A stretch of 64,000 nt of DNA from CADEDH01 sp965216205. GTDB taxonomy: Bacteria > Actinomycetota > Acidimicrobiia > Acidimicrobiales > SZUA-35. The notes beneath the pieces are model-generated. The model had not been told where the DNA came from and did not search any database. It saw nothing but the letters and a program-made list of their open reading frames with translations. Position 1 is the first letter of the stretch, and every line of letters begins with the position of its first letter. The stretch spans positions 372,001 to 436,000 of the forward strand of contig OZ244139.1 in NCBI GenBank assembly GCA_965216205.1, in the 5' to 3' direction. Below are positions 8,520 through 16,805 of this stretch, one piece after another. The translations under genes and the position numbers were made by a program.

Positions 8520-10091
8520 ATGAGCTGCATCCTTGTTGCCGAGAAGATCGCCGACGCCGGCCTCGACCAGCTTCGGTCACACGGCCACGAGGTGAACGTG
8601 CAAGTCGGGCTGTCACCGGACGAGTTGCTGGCGGCGATCGGCGATGCCAACGCCCTCATCATCCGCTCCGCCACCGACGTGACCGCCGAGCTGCTGGCCG
8701 CCGCCCCCAACCTCCTGGTGGTGGGCCGGGCCGGCATCGGTCTCGACAACGTCGACGTCGACGCCGCCACCAAGCGGGGCGTGCTCGTGGTGAACGCACC
8801 CCAGTCGAACGTGCTGTCCGCCGCCGAGCAGACGATGGCGCTGATCCTCGCCCAGGCCCGCAACGTGGCCCAGGCCGACGCCGCGCTGAAGGCCGGCCGC
8901 TGGGAGCGGTCGAACTGGACCGGGATCGAGCTCCACGGCAAGACCCTCGGCATCATCGGCCTCGGTCGGATCGGGAAGCTGGTCGCCCAGCGGGCGGGCG
9001 CGTTCGGGATGCACCTCATCGGGTTCGACCCCTACATCTCCGACGACCGGGCTCGGGAGATGGGGGTGGAGCGGGTCGACCTCGACGGCCTCGCCGAGCG
9101 GTCCGACGTGATCACCGTGCACGTGGCGAAGACCCCGGAGACGACCGGACTGATCGGTCGCGACTTCCTCGCCAAGGCCAAGGACGGTGTCCGCATCGTG
9201 AACGTGGCCCGTGGCGGGATCGTCGACGAGGAGGCCCTCCACGAGGGTCTGACCTCGGGCAAGGTCGGGGCGGCCGGGCTCGACGTGTTCGACTCGGAGC
9301 CCTGCATCGACTCCCCGCTGTTCTCGCTGCCGAACGTGGTGGTCACGCCCCATCTCGGTGCCTCCACCGTGGAGGCCCAGGACCGGGCGGGGATCACGAT
9401 CGCCGAGCAGGTGGCCCTCGCCCTCGACGGCGACTTCGTACCGTTCGCCGTCAACATCGACGCCGCCGAGGTGGCGGGAACCCTCGTGCCCTACCTGCCC
9501 TTCGCCGAGCAGCTCGGCGCCCTCCTCGGCGCCCTGGGCCGCGACGCCATCGGGAACCGGTTGGAGCTCCTGTTCGAGGGCGAGATCGGCGGCTACGACA
9601 ACCGTCTCGTGTCGCTCGCCGCAGCCAAGGGCTGCCTCTCACGACTGGTCGACGAGCCGGTCTCGTTCGTCAACGCCACCGGCCTGCTCGACGAGCTCGG
9701 GATCGCATTGGAGGTCACCGCATCGTCGCAGTCGAGAGACTACGTCAACCTGATGACCGTGCGGGGCGAGCACCGCTCCCTGTCGGGAACCCTGATCGGC
9801 CTGCGCGACGAGGCCCGCATCGTCCAGATCGACGACCACGCGATCGACGTGCCCCCCTCGACCCACATGCTCATCGTCCGCAACGACGACCGGCCCGGCG
9901 TGATCGGCGGGGTCGGCACGATCCTCGGCGACGCCGGTATCAACATCGACAACATGGACGTCGGCCGCGACTGGGATGGCGCTTCGGCGATCATGGTGAT
10001 CGCCGTCACCGAGAAGGTCGGACCCCACGTGGTCGACGCGCTCGCCGCCAGCGACGGCATCCTGTCGGTCGACGTGATCGAGATCGGCTAG
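8520..10091 (+). CDS. serA: D-3-phosphoglycerate dehydrogenase
   Basis: SerA oxidises 3-phosphoglycerate to 3-phosphohydroxypyruvate with NAD, the first step of serine synthesis. The 523 residues match the long actinobacterial form: substrate/nucleotide domains, the NAD motif GIIGLGRIGK (about 142-151), catalytic Arg in VARGG (~231) and His in TPHLGAST (~278), then the intervening ASB domain and a C-terminal ACT domain (from ~448, MLIVRNDDRPGVIGGVGTIL) that binds serine for feedback control. ATG 8520 is preceded directly by TTG 8517, which lies 7 bases after TAGCGA (8504-8509); the message may start at either. The far longer open frame upstream is not coding. Confidence 0.97.
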   Translation: MSCILVAEKIADAGLDQLRSHGHEVNVQVGLSPDELLAAIGDANALIIRSATDVTAELLAAAPNLLVVGRAGIGLDNVDVDAATKRGVLVVNAPQSNVLSAAEQTMALILAQARNVAQADAALKAGRWERSNWTGIELHGKTLGIIGLGRIGKLVAQRAGAFGMHLIGFDPYISDDRAREMGVERVDLDGLAERSDVITVHVAKTPETTGLIGRDFLAKAKDGVRIVNVARGGIVDEEALHEGLTSGKVGAAGLDVFDSEPCIDSPLFSLPNVVVTPHLGASTVEAQDRAGITIAEQVALALDGDFVPFAVNIDAAEVAGTLVPYLPFAEQLGALLGALGRDAIGNRLELLFEGEIGGYDNRLVSLAAAKGCLSRLVDEPVSFVNATGLLDELGIALEVTASSQSRDYVNLMTVRGEHRSLSGTLIGLRDEARIVQIDDHAIDVPPSTHMLIVRNDDRPGVIGGVGTILGDAGINIDNMDVGRDWDGASAIMVIAVTEKVGPHVVDALAASDGILSVDVIEIG

Positions 10092-10972
10092 CGGTCCTTC
10101 ACCAGAACGGCGAGCGCTGCGAGCACCGTCACCATCCCGGTGATCTGCAGCGCGTTGACCGTCTCGCCGTCGAGCACCACGGCGGCCAACGCAACCGAGA
10201 TGACCGGGCTGAGCAGGGTCAGCTCCGAGATCAGACCCAGCGGTACCCGGGGGTGGGCCCAGTTCATGGCCAGGTGCCCGGTGCCGGGGATCGCCACCAT
10301 CGCCGCGATCCACCACCAGTTGCCCGGTCCCGGGTCGACGTTGCCGCTGAACAGCAACGCCACCGGCAGCATCACCACCGAGCTGAAGAGCAGCGACACG
10401 CCCTGATACTCGATGGCGCCGAGCTCCCGACGGGCGGTCTTCGACGCCACGAAGTACAGCGTCCACGTGGCGAGGGCGCCGACCGCCAGGACGTCGCCGA
10501 GGGGGCTCCACGACGGTGATGCGGTGGAGCCGAACACCACCAGTGCCACCCCGACGAGGGCGATCGCAGCCAACGCGAGCTCCCGGGGGGTGACCGATTC
10601 ACCGAAACGCCGGGAGAAGAACAGCAGCACGGCCACGGGTTGGAGGGCGATGATCATCGTCGCGTTGGCCACCGTGGTGAGCTGGATGGCCGAGAAGAAG
10701 AAAGCCAGCTCGAAACCGAAGAACAGCCCGCCCGGCGCCGCCGCCCGGAGCGATCCCACGGTGATCCGCCCGCCGAACGCGAGGAACAGCCCGGCGTAGA
10801 GCACGGCCGCGACCCACGCCCGGTGGAGGGCGAGGATCGGACCGTCGATCGCGGAAGCCTTCGCCACCACGCTGCCGATGCCCATCAGCGTGACGGCCGT
10901 GAGCACCGACGCGACACCGGCGCCGTCCAGGGCCCGGACAGGGGTGGCGGCGGGCGTCCGCTGACTCGTCAC
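10088..10972 (-). CDS. EamA/DMT family transporter
   Basis: A 294-residue integral membrane protein with about ten hydrophobic segments in two EamA repeats (roughly residues 20-140 and 155-290), the usual design of drug/metabolite exporters. The repeat boundary carries RRFGESVTPRELALAAIALVGVAL. Its substrate is unknown; relatives export amino acids or other metabolites. It is convergent with serA, the stop codons overlapping by 4 bp. The GTG start agrees with the hexamer at 10979-10984. Confidence 0.9.
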   Translation of the reverse strand: MTSQRTPAATPVRALDGAGVASVLTAVTLMGIGSVVAKASAIDGPILALHRAWVAAVLYAGLFLAFGGRITVGSLRAAAPGGLFFGFELAFFFSAIQLTTVANATMIIALQPVAVLLFFSRRFGESVTPRELALAAIALVGVALVVFGSTASPSWSPLGDVLAVGALATWTLYFVASKTARRELGAIEYQGVSLLFSSVVMLPVALLFSGNVDPGPGNWWWIAAMVAIPGTGHLAMNWAHPRVPLGLISELTLLSPVISVALAAVVLDGETVNALQITGMVTVLAALAVLVKDR

Positions 10973-10978
10973 GGTGGG

Positions 10979-10984
10979 ACGCTA
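10979..10984 (-). promoter_or_regulatory. -10 hexamer TAGCGT, leaderless start of the EamA transporter
   Basis: Only CCCACC (6 bases) lies between this box and the GTG start at 10972. Confidence 0.55.
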
Positions 10985-11043
10985 GCCGGCGACTACGGTC
11001 GCGGGAGAAACGAGGGACAGCGAGAACGAGGGGGAGTGGTGCC

Positions 11044-11520
11044 GTGGCTGTCGTCGGCTTGACCCACGTCAACATCAACTGCAGCGACTACGAGCGATCG
11101 AAGGCGTTCTACGAGCTGCTCGGCTTCCGGGAGTTCTGGCCGGTGCCCGAGACGAACCGTCCCGAGATCGCGGCGGCGGTGGGCATGCCCCCGTACCGGG
11201 TGCGGGGTGCCCTGCTGGTGCTGGCGACCGAGGGGGCGGCACCGCTGACGATCGACCTGCTGCAGTGGGTCGAGCCCCACGACGACGCCCCGCCGTACCC
11301 CCACCTTTACCACTACGGGATCGCCAGGATCGCCCTCACCTCATCCGACCTCGACGGCGATGTGGCCCGCCTCCGGGCGGCGGGGGTGGAGTTCCTGTCC
11401 GACCCGGTCGGACTCGACGCCGGCGACGGTCAAGTGGTGCGGTTCGTGTGCTTCAAGGACCCGGACGGCACCGTGCTCGAACTGGTCGAGCACGGTGCCG
11501 GTGGTTCGCTCCCCGGTTGA
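11044..11520 (+). CDS. VOC family (glyoxalase/bleomycin resistance/dioxygenase) protein
   Basis: A 158-residue single-unit VOC protein: it opens with GLTHVNINCSDYERSKAFYELLGF and closes with FCFKDPDGTVLELVEH-type motifs, giving the two beta-alpha-beta-beta-beta modules. His near residue 8 and Glu in LELVEH are the expected metal ligands. VOC proteins include isomerases, dioxygenases and drug-binding proteins, so the reaction is open. The GTG start is preceded by the strong purine run GAGGGGGAG, making this one of the clear Shine-Dalgarno starts in the window. It ends 6 bp from the convergent lipoprotein gene. Confidence 0.85.
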   Translation: MAVVGLTHVNINCSDYERSKAFYELLGFREFWPVPETNRPEIAAAVGMPPYRVRGALLVLATEGAAPLTIDLLQWVEPHDDAPPYPHLYHYGIARIALTSSDLDGDVARLRAAGVEFLSDPVGLDAGDGQVVRFVCFKDPDGTVLELVEHGAGGSLPG

Positions 11521-11526
11521 GTTGGA

Positions 11527-13848
11527 TCAGCGCCGGTTGAAGGGGATCCAGGTCACGTTGTCGAGGCCGTCGAACGAGTTGACCAGCACCCCACCCTCGG
11601 AGATCGAGTAGAGGTTGTCGCCTACCACCACGGTCCGCTGGATCTCGGGTGCCCACGACCAGCACCACTCGTCGTCGCGAGGGGCGGGGAGCGTCGTGAC
11701 CTCGTCGGCCGGTGGCTCCTCGTCGGGCTCGGGGTCGACGAACGAGGCCTCGGCGTCGCCCGACTCCGTGTCCGACTCGGTGTCGGTGTCGGTGTCGACG
11801 TCGGTGTCGTCGTCCAGGGGTTCCGGTGCGACCTCGTCCTCGTAGACGATGCCGCTCTCACACTCCGTGGTCTGTGGCTGCGACACCCGGCCGATCTCGG
11901 TCAGTTGGCCGTTGTCGGCGTCGACCGCCACCAGCACCACGTCCGAGCCGTTCTCCTCGGTGTTGCGGTTCGGGTCGTAGTCCCACCAGCTCACCGGCAC
12001 GATCGCCACGTCGTCCCAGTAGGTGAAAGCCTTCGCGTCGTGGCTGACCGGTGTGTAGGTGCTGCCCTGGCTCAGATCGATGGCCGAGTCGAAGTTGACC
12101 TTGTCGACCAGCTTCGGGTCGGTCAGGTCGCTGACGTCGAACAGCGAGATCGCCGCCCCGAAGGTCCTGCCGGTGTCGTCGCCGTCGGTGCCGATTCCGA
12201 GCAGGTGATCGTCGCCAACCGGGTGGAGGTAGCTGGAGAACCCGGGGATCTTCAGCTCCCCGAGGACCCGGGGGTCGGTGGGGGAGCGGAGGTCGATCAC
12301 ATACAGCGGGTCGATCTGCTCGAAGGTCACCACGTACCCGAGATCGCCGAGGAAGCGGACGGCGAAGATCTGCTCGCCCCGTCCGAGGCCGCCCACCTGA
12401 CCGACCTGGCGGAGGGCGCCGTCGCCCTCCTCGAGGACGGTCACGAAGCTCTCGCTCTCCTCGTTGCCGCCCCACCACGGGTCGCCGTCGGTGGTCGCCA
12501 CCCGGAGGTAGCCGTCGTACTCCGACAGCGAGTACTGGTTGAGGAGGTGACCCCGCACCGTGCCCGAGGCGACGTAGTCGGCCCGGTCGGCGTCGGTGAT
12601 GTCGAAGGTGTGGATCGCGGTCTCGTAGTCGGGTTGGCGGACCAGCTCACCGTCGCCGGCCAGCTCGGGCCAGCTCGGGGTGGCCACGGCGACCCGATCG
12701 GTCGAGGCGTACATCGTCTGGGCGTTGGTGAACACCGACAGGGCATCGTTGATGGCGAGACCGTCGTCGAGGTCGGCGGTGAGCAGCACGAGCGATCCGA
12801 ACCCGGCGAACTCGGCCGGGAGGTGGACCCGGTCGCACTCGACGATCGGGCCTTCGCGGACGGTGTCGCCACCCTCGGTGATCCGGTAGGTGGGGATCCA
12901 CTGCTCGATCGTCGACCGCTCGATGAGGTCCCGGTTGGCCCGCTCGGCCGACTCGGCCGCCCCCTCGTTCGACGGGTAGACGAAGGCGAACCGGTCGGCG
13001 GCCGCGGTGAGCACGATCCGTATCGTGCCGTCGATCTCGCGGGCCGACAGGTAGCTGCCCTCGAACTCGAAGGTCCGCTCGACCTGGCCGCTGTTCAGGT
13101 CGATCTCGATGAGCCGCCCGATCGGCGAACCCGGATACCAGTCGACGGGAACCGACCCCTCGAGGAACGGCCGCTCGGTCCAGCCGGAGGTCATCAACAG
13201 CACCCGATCGCCCCGGAGGAACATCTGGCCGCCCCAGATCTCGTCGGGTAGGTCGATGGTCTTGGTCAGCTCGGGGGTGGCGCCGGTGGTGTCGATCACC
13301 CGGAGCGTGGCACCGGACACGATCACCAACCGCTCACCGTCGGTCTTCACCAGGTCCGCCTCGTCGACACCCGCCTCCTGGTTGTTGGTCTCGGAGAACT
13401 CGCCCCCCTCCTCGCCCGCAGCGGCGGTGTCCGCGGTGTCGAAGCCGCCGGAGTCGTCGCCGTCGGCCGCGGCCAGGTTCCCACTCCGGGCGACGGTGGT
13501 GGCCGTTGCGGCCTGATCGACGGCCGCCTCGGCATCCTCGGACGCCTCGTCGGTCACGGCGATGTCACCTTCGAGAATGAACGGGTGGTGCTGGTCCTGG
13601 AAGCCGTACGGGCCCACCCGCTCCACCGCCTCGTCCTTGATCCGCTCGAGAAGGGCGTCGCAACTGTCGACCGTCTGGAGGCCGGCGGTCAGGATGATCT
13701 CGTCGCTGCTGAGATCGGTGGAGGCGGTTCGGTCGGGATCGAGACCGCCCGACCCGGCGCTCGGGTCAGCGGTGTCGGTACAGGCCGTCGCCGCGAGGAT
13801 CCCTGCCAGGCACGCTGGCGCCAATCGCGTCAGGAGTCGTTTTCTCAT
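11527..13848 (-). CDS. Secreted beta-propeller domain lipoprotein (Beta_propel family)
   Basis: A 773-residue exported protein. It starts MRKRLLTRLAPACLAG and has a lipobox ending AATAC, so it is likely a lipoprotein facing outward. The Asp/Glu/Ala-rich linker to residue ~160 leads to ETNNQEAGVDEADLVKTDG, a hallmark of the Beta_propel (PF09826) family, followed by six or more WD-like blades with repeated LRVIDTT, GDRVLLM and GLGYVVTF-type strands. A Thr-Asp repeat tract (DTDTDTESD, about residues 695-705) interrupts the last part. Function is unknown; binding or surface sensing is plausible. AGAGGAAGAAG before the ATG is a good ribosome site. It is divergent from the ECF sigma gene, 96 bp apart. 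Confidence 0.82.
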   Translation of the reverse strand: MRKRLLTRLAPACLAGILAATACTDTADPSAGSGGLDPDRTASTDLSSDEIILTAGLQTVDSCDALLERIKDEAVERVGPYGFQDQHHPFILEGDIAVTDEASEDAEAAVDQAATATTVARSGNLAAADGDDSGGFDTADTAAAGEEGGEFSETNNQEAGVDEADLVKTDGERLVIVSGATLRVIDTTGATPELTKTIDLPDEIWGGQMFLRGDRVLLMTSGWTERPFLEGSVPVDWYPGSPIGRLIEIDLNSGQVERTFEFEGSYLSAREIDGTIRIVLTAAADRFAFVYPSNEGAAESAERANRDLIERSTIEQWIPTYRITEGGDTVREGPIVECDRVHLPAEFAGFGSLVLLTADLDDGLAINDALSVFTNAQTMYASTDRVAVATPSWPELAGDGELVRQPDYETAIHTFDITDADRADYVASGTVRGHLLNQYSLSEYDGYLRVATTDGDPWWGGNEESESFVTVLEEGDGALRQVGQVGGLGRGEQIFAVRFLGDLGYVVTFEQIDPLYVIDLRSPTDPRVLGELKIPGFSSYLHPVGDDHLLGIGTDGDDTGRTFGAAISLFDVSDLTDPKLVDKVNFDSAIDLSQGSTYTPVSHDAKAFTYWDDVAIVPVSWWDYDPNRNTEENGSDVVLVAVDADNGQLTEIGRVSQPQTTECESGIVYEDEVAPEPLDDDTDVDTDTDTESDTESGDAEASFVDPEPDEEPPADEVTTLPAPRDDEWCWSWAPEIQRTVVVGDNLYSISEGGVLVNSFDGLDNVTWIPFNRR

Positions 13849-13932
13849 GGTCGGTCTTCTTCCTCTCCGGCGGGACGGACTGGTTCGTGCTGCTACGACG
13901 AACCCCGCGGCACGCTGGTTCCGGAACGGACA

Positions 13933-13938
13933 TAGATT
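13933..13938 (+). promoter_or_regulatory. -10 hexamer TAGATT, leaderless start of the ECF sigma gene
   Basis: The run TTTCTC (6 bases) joins this box to the ATG at 13945. The preceding 90 bases are the shared control region with the divergent beta-propeller gene. Confidence 0.5.
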
Positions 13939-13944
13939 TTTCTC

Positions 13945-14406
13945 ATGGACGTGGTGACGAGCTACGACGACTTCGTGCTGGCCGTGGGACCCCGGCTGCG
14001 GGCCGCACTCGTTTCCGCCTACGGGCTCGAAGCCGGCATCGAGGCCACATCGGAGGCGCTGGCGTACGGGTGGGAGGCGTGGGAGCGGCTCCGCTCGATG
14101 GACAACCCCGTGGGCTACCTGTACCGGGTCGGCCAGACCGCGGCGGCCCGCAACCGACGGCCGACGCCGATGCTCGACCGGCCGGCGCCGACCGAGCTAC
14201 CAGACTTCGAGCCCGACCTCGTGCCAGCACTCGAGCAACTGAGCGAGCAGCAGCGGGTCTGCGCGCTGCTCGTCCACGCCCACGGGTGGTCCCAGGATGA
14301 CGCCGCCGAGCTCCTCGACGTCAGCCCGGACACGGTTCGCACCCACCTGCAGCGGGGCATGACCCGGTTGCAGCAGCTCCTGAAGGTGAGCCCCGATGCC
14401 CCCTGA
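13945..14406 (+). CDS. ECF-type RNA polymerase sigma factor
   Basis: A 153-residue sigma-70 family protein of the extracytoplasmic function group. Region 2 is seen in the first ~65 residues (GIEATSEALAYGWEAWERL, NPVGYLYRVGQTAAARNRR), and region 4 in ~95-145, with the helix-turn-helix WSQDDAAELLDVSPDTVRTHL. It would direct polymerase to a small set of promoters. Its stop overlaps the next gene by 11 bp, and that gene codes a single-pass membrane protein, the usual layout of a sigma factor with its regulator. The beta-propeller lipoprotein transcribed away from it is a possible target or sensor (inference). Confidence 0.88.
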   Translation: MDVVTSYDDFVLAVGPRLRAALVSAYGLEAGIEATSEALAYGWEAWERLRSMDNPVGYLYRVGQTAAARNRRPTPMLDRPAPTELPDFEPDLVPALEQLSEQQRVCALLVHAHGWSQDDAAELLDVSPDTVRTHLQRGMTRLQQLLKVSPDAP

Positions 14407-15334
14407 CACCAGCGACGTGTCGCTCGACGAGGTCAGCACCGAGCTCCAGGCCTATGGCCACTGGCTCCGGTCCCGGACCGACGTGGCGCTGTGGGCGGAC
14501 GATGTCGCACCGGTCGACGAGCACGGCGACGACTGCCGTCGCCGCGGTTCCCGCCCGCCGGTGCCGCCCCGTGTCGCCGCCGGCGTCGTCGCGGCGGTCG
14601 CCCTGGTGGTGGTGGTGGTCGTCGTCGCCGGGTTCGTGCTCGGCGACCGGTCCGGGGGTGATCGTGTCGAGGCCGGCCCCGCCGGCCGGGGCGGAGAGAG
14701 CAGCGCCATCGAGGGCGGCGACGCGCCCACCTCCGGAACCGGCTCACCCGACCGGCCGGCCGTCGGAACCGACGGCGACCGGACCGGACGCACCGAGGTC
14801 GCCCACCAGGCCACCGCCACCGAGGTCGATGCCGGCGCGGTCGACGCCGTGCCGGTGCCGGCCGATCGGGAGCCGGCGACCAGTGTCACCACGGCCGCGC
14901 CCTCGGCCCCTGCCGCCGATCATGGCGACGACGGGGCTGCGGACGACGGTGGGCGCCAACCGTGGCAGGCTCCAGCCAACGGGGCGACCGGCTTCCTCGC
15001 TCCGGCCGCCGGGTCGGTGCTCGACCTGAACGAGGCCAACACGCTTCGGGTACAACCGGTGCCCGGAGCGACCACCTACGTGTTCGAAGGCTGGCAGGAC
15101 GGCACGGCGGTCATGTCGACCTCGGTCGACGAGCCGGCGCTCGTGATCCCCAGCCGGTTGGTGGCGACCGGGGCCATGGCCGGGGTGCAGGCCGGCCCGC
15201 TGCGCCTCACCGTCACCGCCCGAGACTCGGCGGGCGACACGCTCGGCGTCGGCGAGACCCAGGTGATCGTCGCCGGGTCGGCCCAGCCGGGAGGCGGGGA
15301 CGCGCTGGGCGACGACCTGTTCCCCACCGACTGA
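14396..15334 (+). CDS. Single-pass membrane protein, candidate regulator of the adjacent ECF sigma factor
   Basis: 312 residues: a cytoplasmic head of ~58 residues with Asp/Glu/His, one very hydrophobic Val/Ala-rich helix (~60-84), a long low-complexity Gly/Asp/Thr/Pro linker, then a compact extracellular domain (~200-305, starting GFLAPAAGSVLDLNEANTLRV) rich in beta strands. There is no clear zinc anti-sigma HxxxCxxC motif, so I call it a candidate anti-sigma factor only from its 11-bp overlap with the sigma gene and its topology. The outer domain could sense envelope state or bind the neighbouring lipoprotein. No family name is recognised. Confidence 0.65.
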   Translation: MPPDTSDVSLDEVSTELQAYGHWLRSRTDVALWADDVAPVDEHGDDCRRRGSRPPVPPRVAAGVVAAVALVVVVVVVAGFVLGDRSGGDRVEAGPAGRGGESSAIEGGDAPTSGTGSPDRPAVGTDGDRTGRTEVAHQATATEVDAGAVDAVPVPADREPATSVTTAAPSAPAADHGDDGAADDGGRQPWQAPANGATGFLAPAAGSVLDLNEANTLRVQPVPGATTYVFEGWQDGTAVMSTSVDEPALVIPSRLVATGAMAGVQAGPLRLTVTARDSAGDTLGVGETQVIVAGSAQPGGGDALGDDLFPTD

Positions 15335-15365
15335 CGGCGGTTCCTGCGCGGACGGTCCTGGCGGC

Positions 15366-15371
15366 TAGCCT
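15366..15371 (+). promoter_or_regulatory. -10 hexamer TAGCCT before the cysQ-like gene
   Basis: The box lies 8 bases before the in-frame codon GCG at 15380, the position where other genes of this window have ATG or GTG. Confidence 0.5.
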
Positions 15372-15379
15372 CTGCTCTC

Positions 15380-16153
15380 GCGTCCACTGATCCATCACCC
15401 ACGCCGTCGCTCGACGACCACCGCCTCGCTGCCCTCCTGGCGGCCGAGGCCGGAGCGGCCCTCGTCGACCTCCGCGACTCGGCCGGCGCCGGTCAGAGCC
15501 CCTGGGCCCTGCGGGACCGGGGCGACATGGTGGCACACCACCTGCTGGTCGACCGGTTGGCCGAGCACCGGCCGAACGACATCGTGATGTCGGAGGAGGG
15601 AGCCGACGACCGCCGCAGACTCGAAACCGACCGGTGCTGGATCGTCGACCCGCTCGACGGCACCTACGACTACCCGTTCCCCGACTCGATCGAGTGGGCG
15701 GTTCACGTGGCGTTGGTCGATCGAGGTCTGCCTGCGGCCGGGTCGGTGGCCGTGCCGGGTATGGACGAGGTCTTCACCACCGACGACGGCCGCCAGCTCG
15801 GCGGGCGGGCCGACCGCGATGCCCCGCTCGTGGTCAGCGGCCGCTCGGCCGGCTACGCCGCTGCCGCGGTGGCCGACGAGCTCGGCGGGCGCCTCACCGC
15901 CTGCGGCTCGGCCGGGGTGAAGGCGATGCTGGTCGTCACGGGAGCGGTCGACGTGTATGTCCACGCGAGCGGGTTGTGGGAGTGGGATGTGTGCGCCCCC
16001 GCTGCGGTGGCGGCCGCCAACGGGCTCGTCGTGACCGACATCGACGGCGACCAGATCGTGTACAACAAGGCCCGCCCGATGGTGCGGGGCCTGGTCATCA
16101 GCCGACCCGAGTACGCCGAGCAGACCCGAGCCGTGCTCGACACCCTCGTGTAG
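15380..16153 (+). CDS. cysQ: 3'(2'),5'-bisphosphate nucleotidase CysQ-like / inositol monophosphatase family; start codon anomalous
   Basis: The family hydrolyses 3'-phosphoadenosine 5'-phosphate (PAP), a by-product of sulfate assimilation, or other sugar phosphates, using Mg ions. Motifs seen are MSEEGADD, the metal site WIVDPLDGTYDY, and WEWDVCAPAAV near the C-terminus. Protein-like sequence in the same frame (DDHRLAALLAAEAGAALVDL) continues about 40 residues upstream of the first usual start, ATG 15527, and is needed for the fold. No ATG, GTG or TTG occurs there. The promoter hexamer points to GCG 15380, one transition from GTG. So the gene may use a non-standard start (CTG 15344 also exists), be a recent start-loss allele, or contain a sequence error. 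The lower bound is therefore uncertain. Confidence 0.72.
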   Translation, partial: ASTDPSPTPSLDDHRLAALLAAEAGAALVDLRDSAGAGQSPWALRDRGDMVAHHLLVDRLAEHRPNDIVMSEEGADDRRRLETDRCWIVDPLDGTYDYPFPDSIEWAVHVALVDRGLPAAGSVAVPGMDEVFTTDDGRQLGGRADRDAPLVVSGRSAGYAAAAVADELGGRLTACGSAGVKAMLVVTGAVDVYVHASGLWEWDVCAPAAVAAANGLVVTDIDGDQIVYNKARPMVRGLVISRPEYAEQTRAVLDTLV

Positions 16154-16181
16154 GTCCGCTTCCCGTCGAGGCGCTGGCCCC

Positions 16182-16778
16182 TCAGCCGGCGGCGGCCGGC
16201 ATCCAGTTCGGGCGGCCGGCCTCGAACGAGCCGATGGCCGCCTCGTGGCGAAGGCTCAGACCGATGTCGTCGAGACCCTCCAGGAATCGTTCCTGGGTGG
16301 CGTCGTCGAGCGGGAACGGCTCGCTGAGCCCGATCTCGGGCGCCTCGACGAGCCGCCGCTCCACGTCGATCGTCAGCTCGAGGCCCGGGTTGGCTTCGAT
16401 CTCCCGGAGGAGTCTCGCGCCCAGCTCGGCCGACACGACCACCGGCACCAGGCCGTTCTTCGTGGCGTTGTTGCGGAAGATGTCGCCGAAGCGGGGGGAG
16501 ATCACGGCCTGGAAGCCCGACTGCTGGATCGCCCACACCGCGTGCTCGCGCGACGAGCCAACCCCGAAGTTGGGGCCACCGACCAGGATCTTGGCCCCGG
16601 CGAACCGCTCGTCGTTCATGACGAAGGCCGGGTCGTCCCGCCACTCGGAGAACAGGCCCTTCTCGAACCCGGTTCGCTCGACCTGCTTGAGCCAGTCGGA
16701 CGGGATGATCTGGTCGGTGTCGACGTCGGACCGGTCGAGCGGGACCGCGGTGCCGGTGACGATGCGTACTGCGTCCAT
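16182..16778 (-). CDS. leuD: 3-isopropylmalate dehydratase small subunit
   Basis: LeuD is the swivel-domain subunit that pairs with LeuC to isomerise 2- to 3-isopropylmalate in leucine synthesis; in citramalate pathways the same enzyme isomerises citramalate. At 198 residues it has family length. Motifs: DVDTDQIIPSDWL at 19-31, then GPNFGVGSSREHAVWAI and ISPRFGDIFRNNATKNGL. AAGGAA lies about 9 bases before the ATG, so it is translated from a leadered message. It follows leuC by 27 bp in the same direction, clearly one operon. Confidence 0.97.
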   Translation of the reverse strand: MDAVRIVTGTAVPLDRSDVDTDQIIPSDWLKQVERTGFEKGLFSEWRDDPAFVMNDERFAGAKILVGGPNFGVGSSREHAVWAIQQSGFQAVISPRFGDIFRNNATKNGLVPVVVSAELGARLLREIEANPGLELTIDVERRLVEAPEIGLSEPFPLDDATQERFLEGLDDIGLSLRHEAAIGSFEAGRPNWMPAAAG

Positions 16779-16805
16779 TGTTTCAGTTCCTTTCGAGCGG
16801 GCCGC

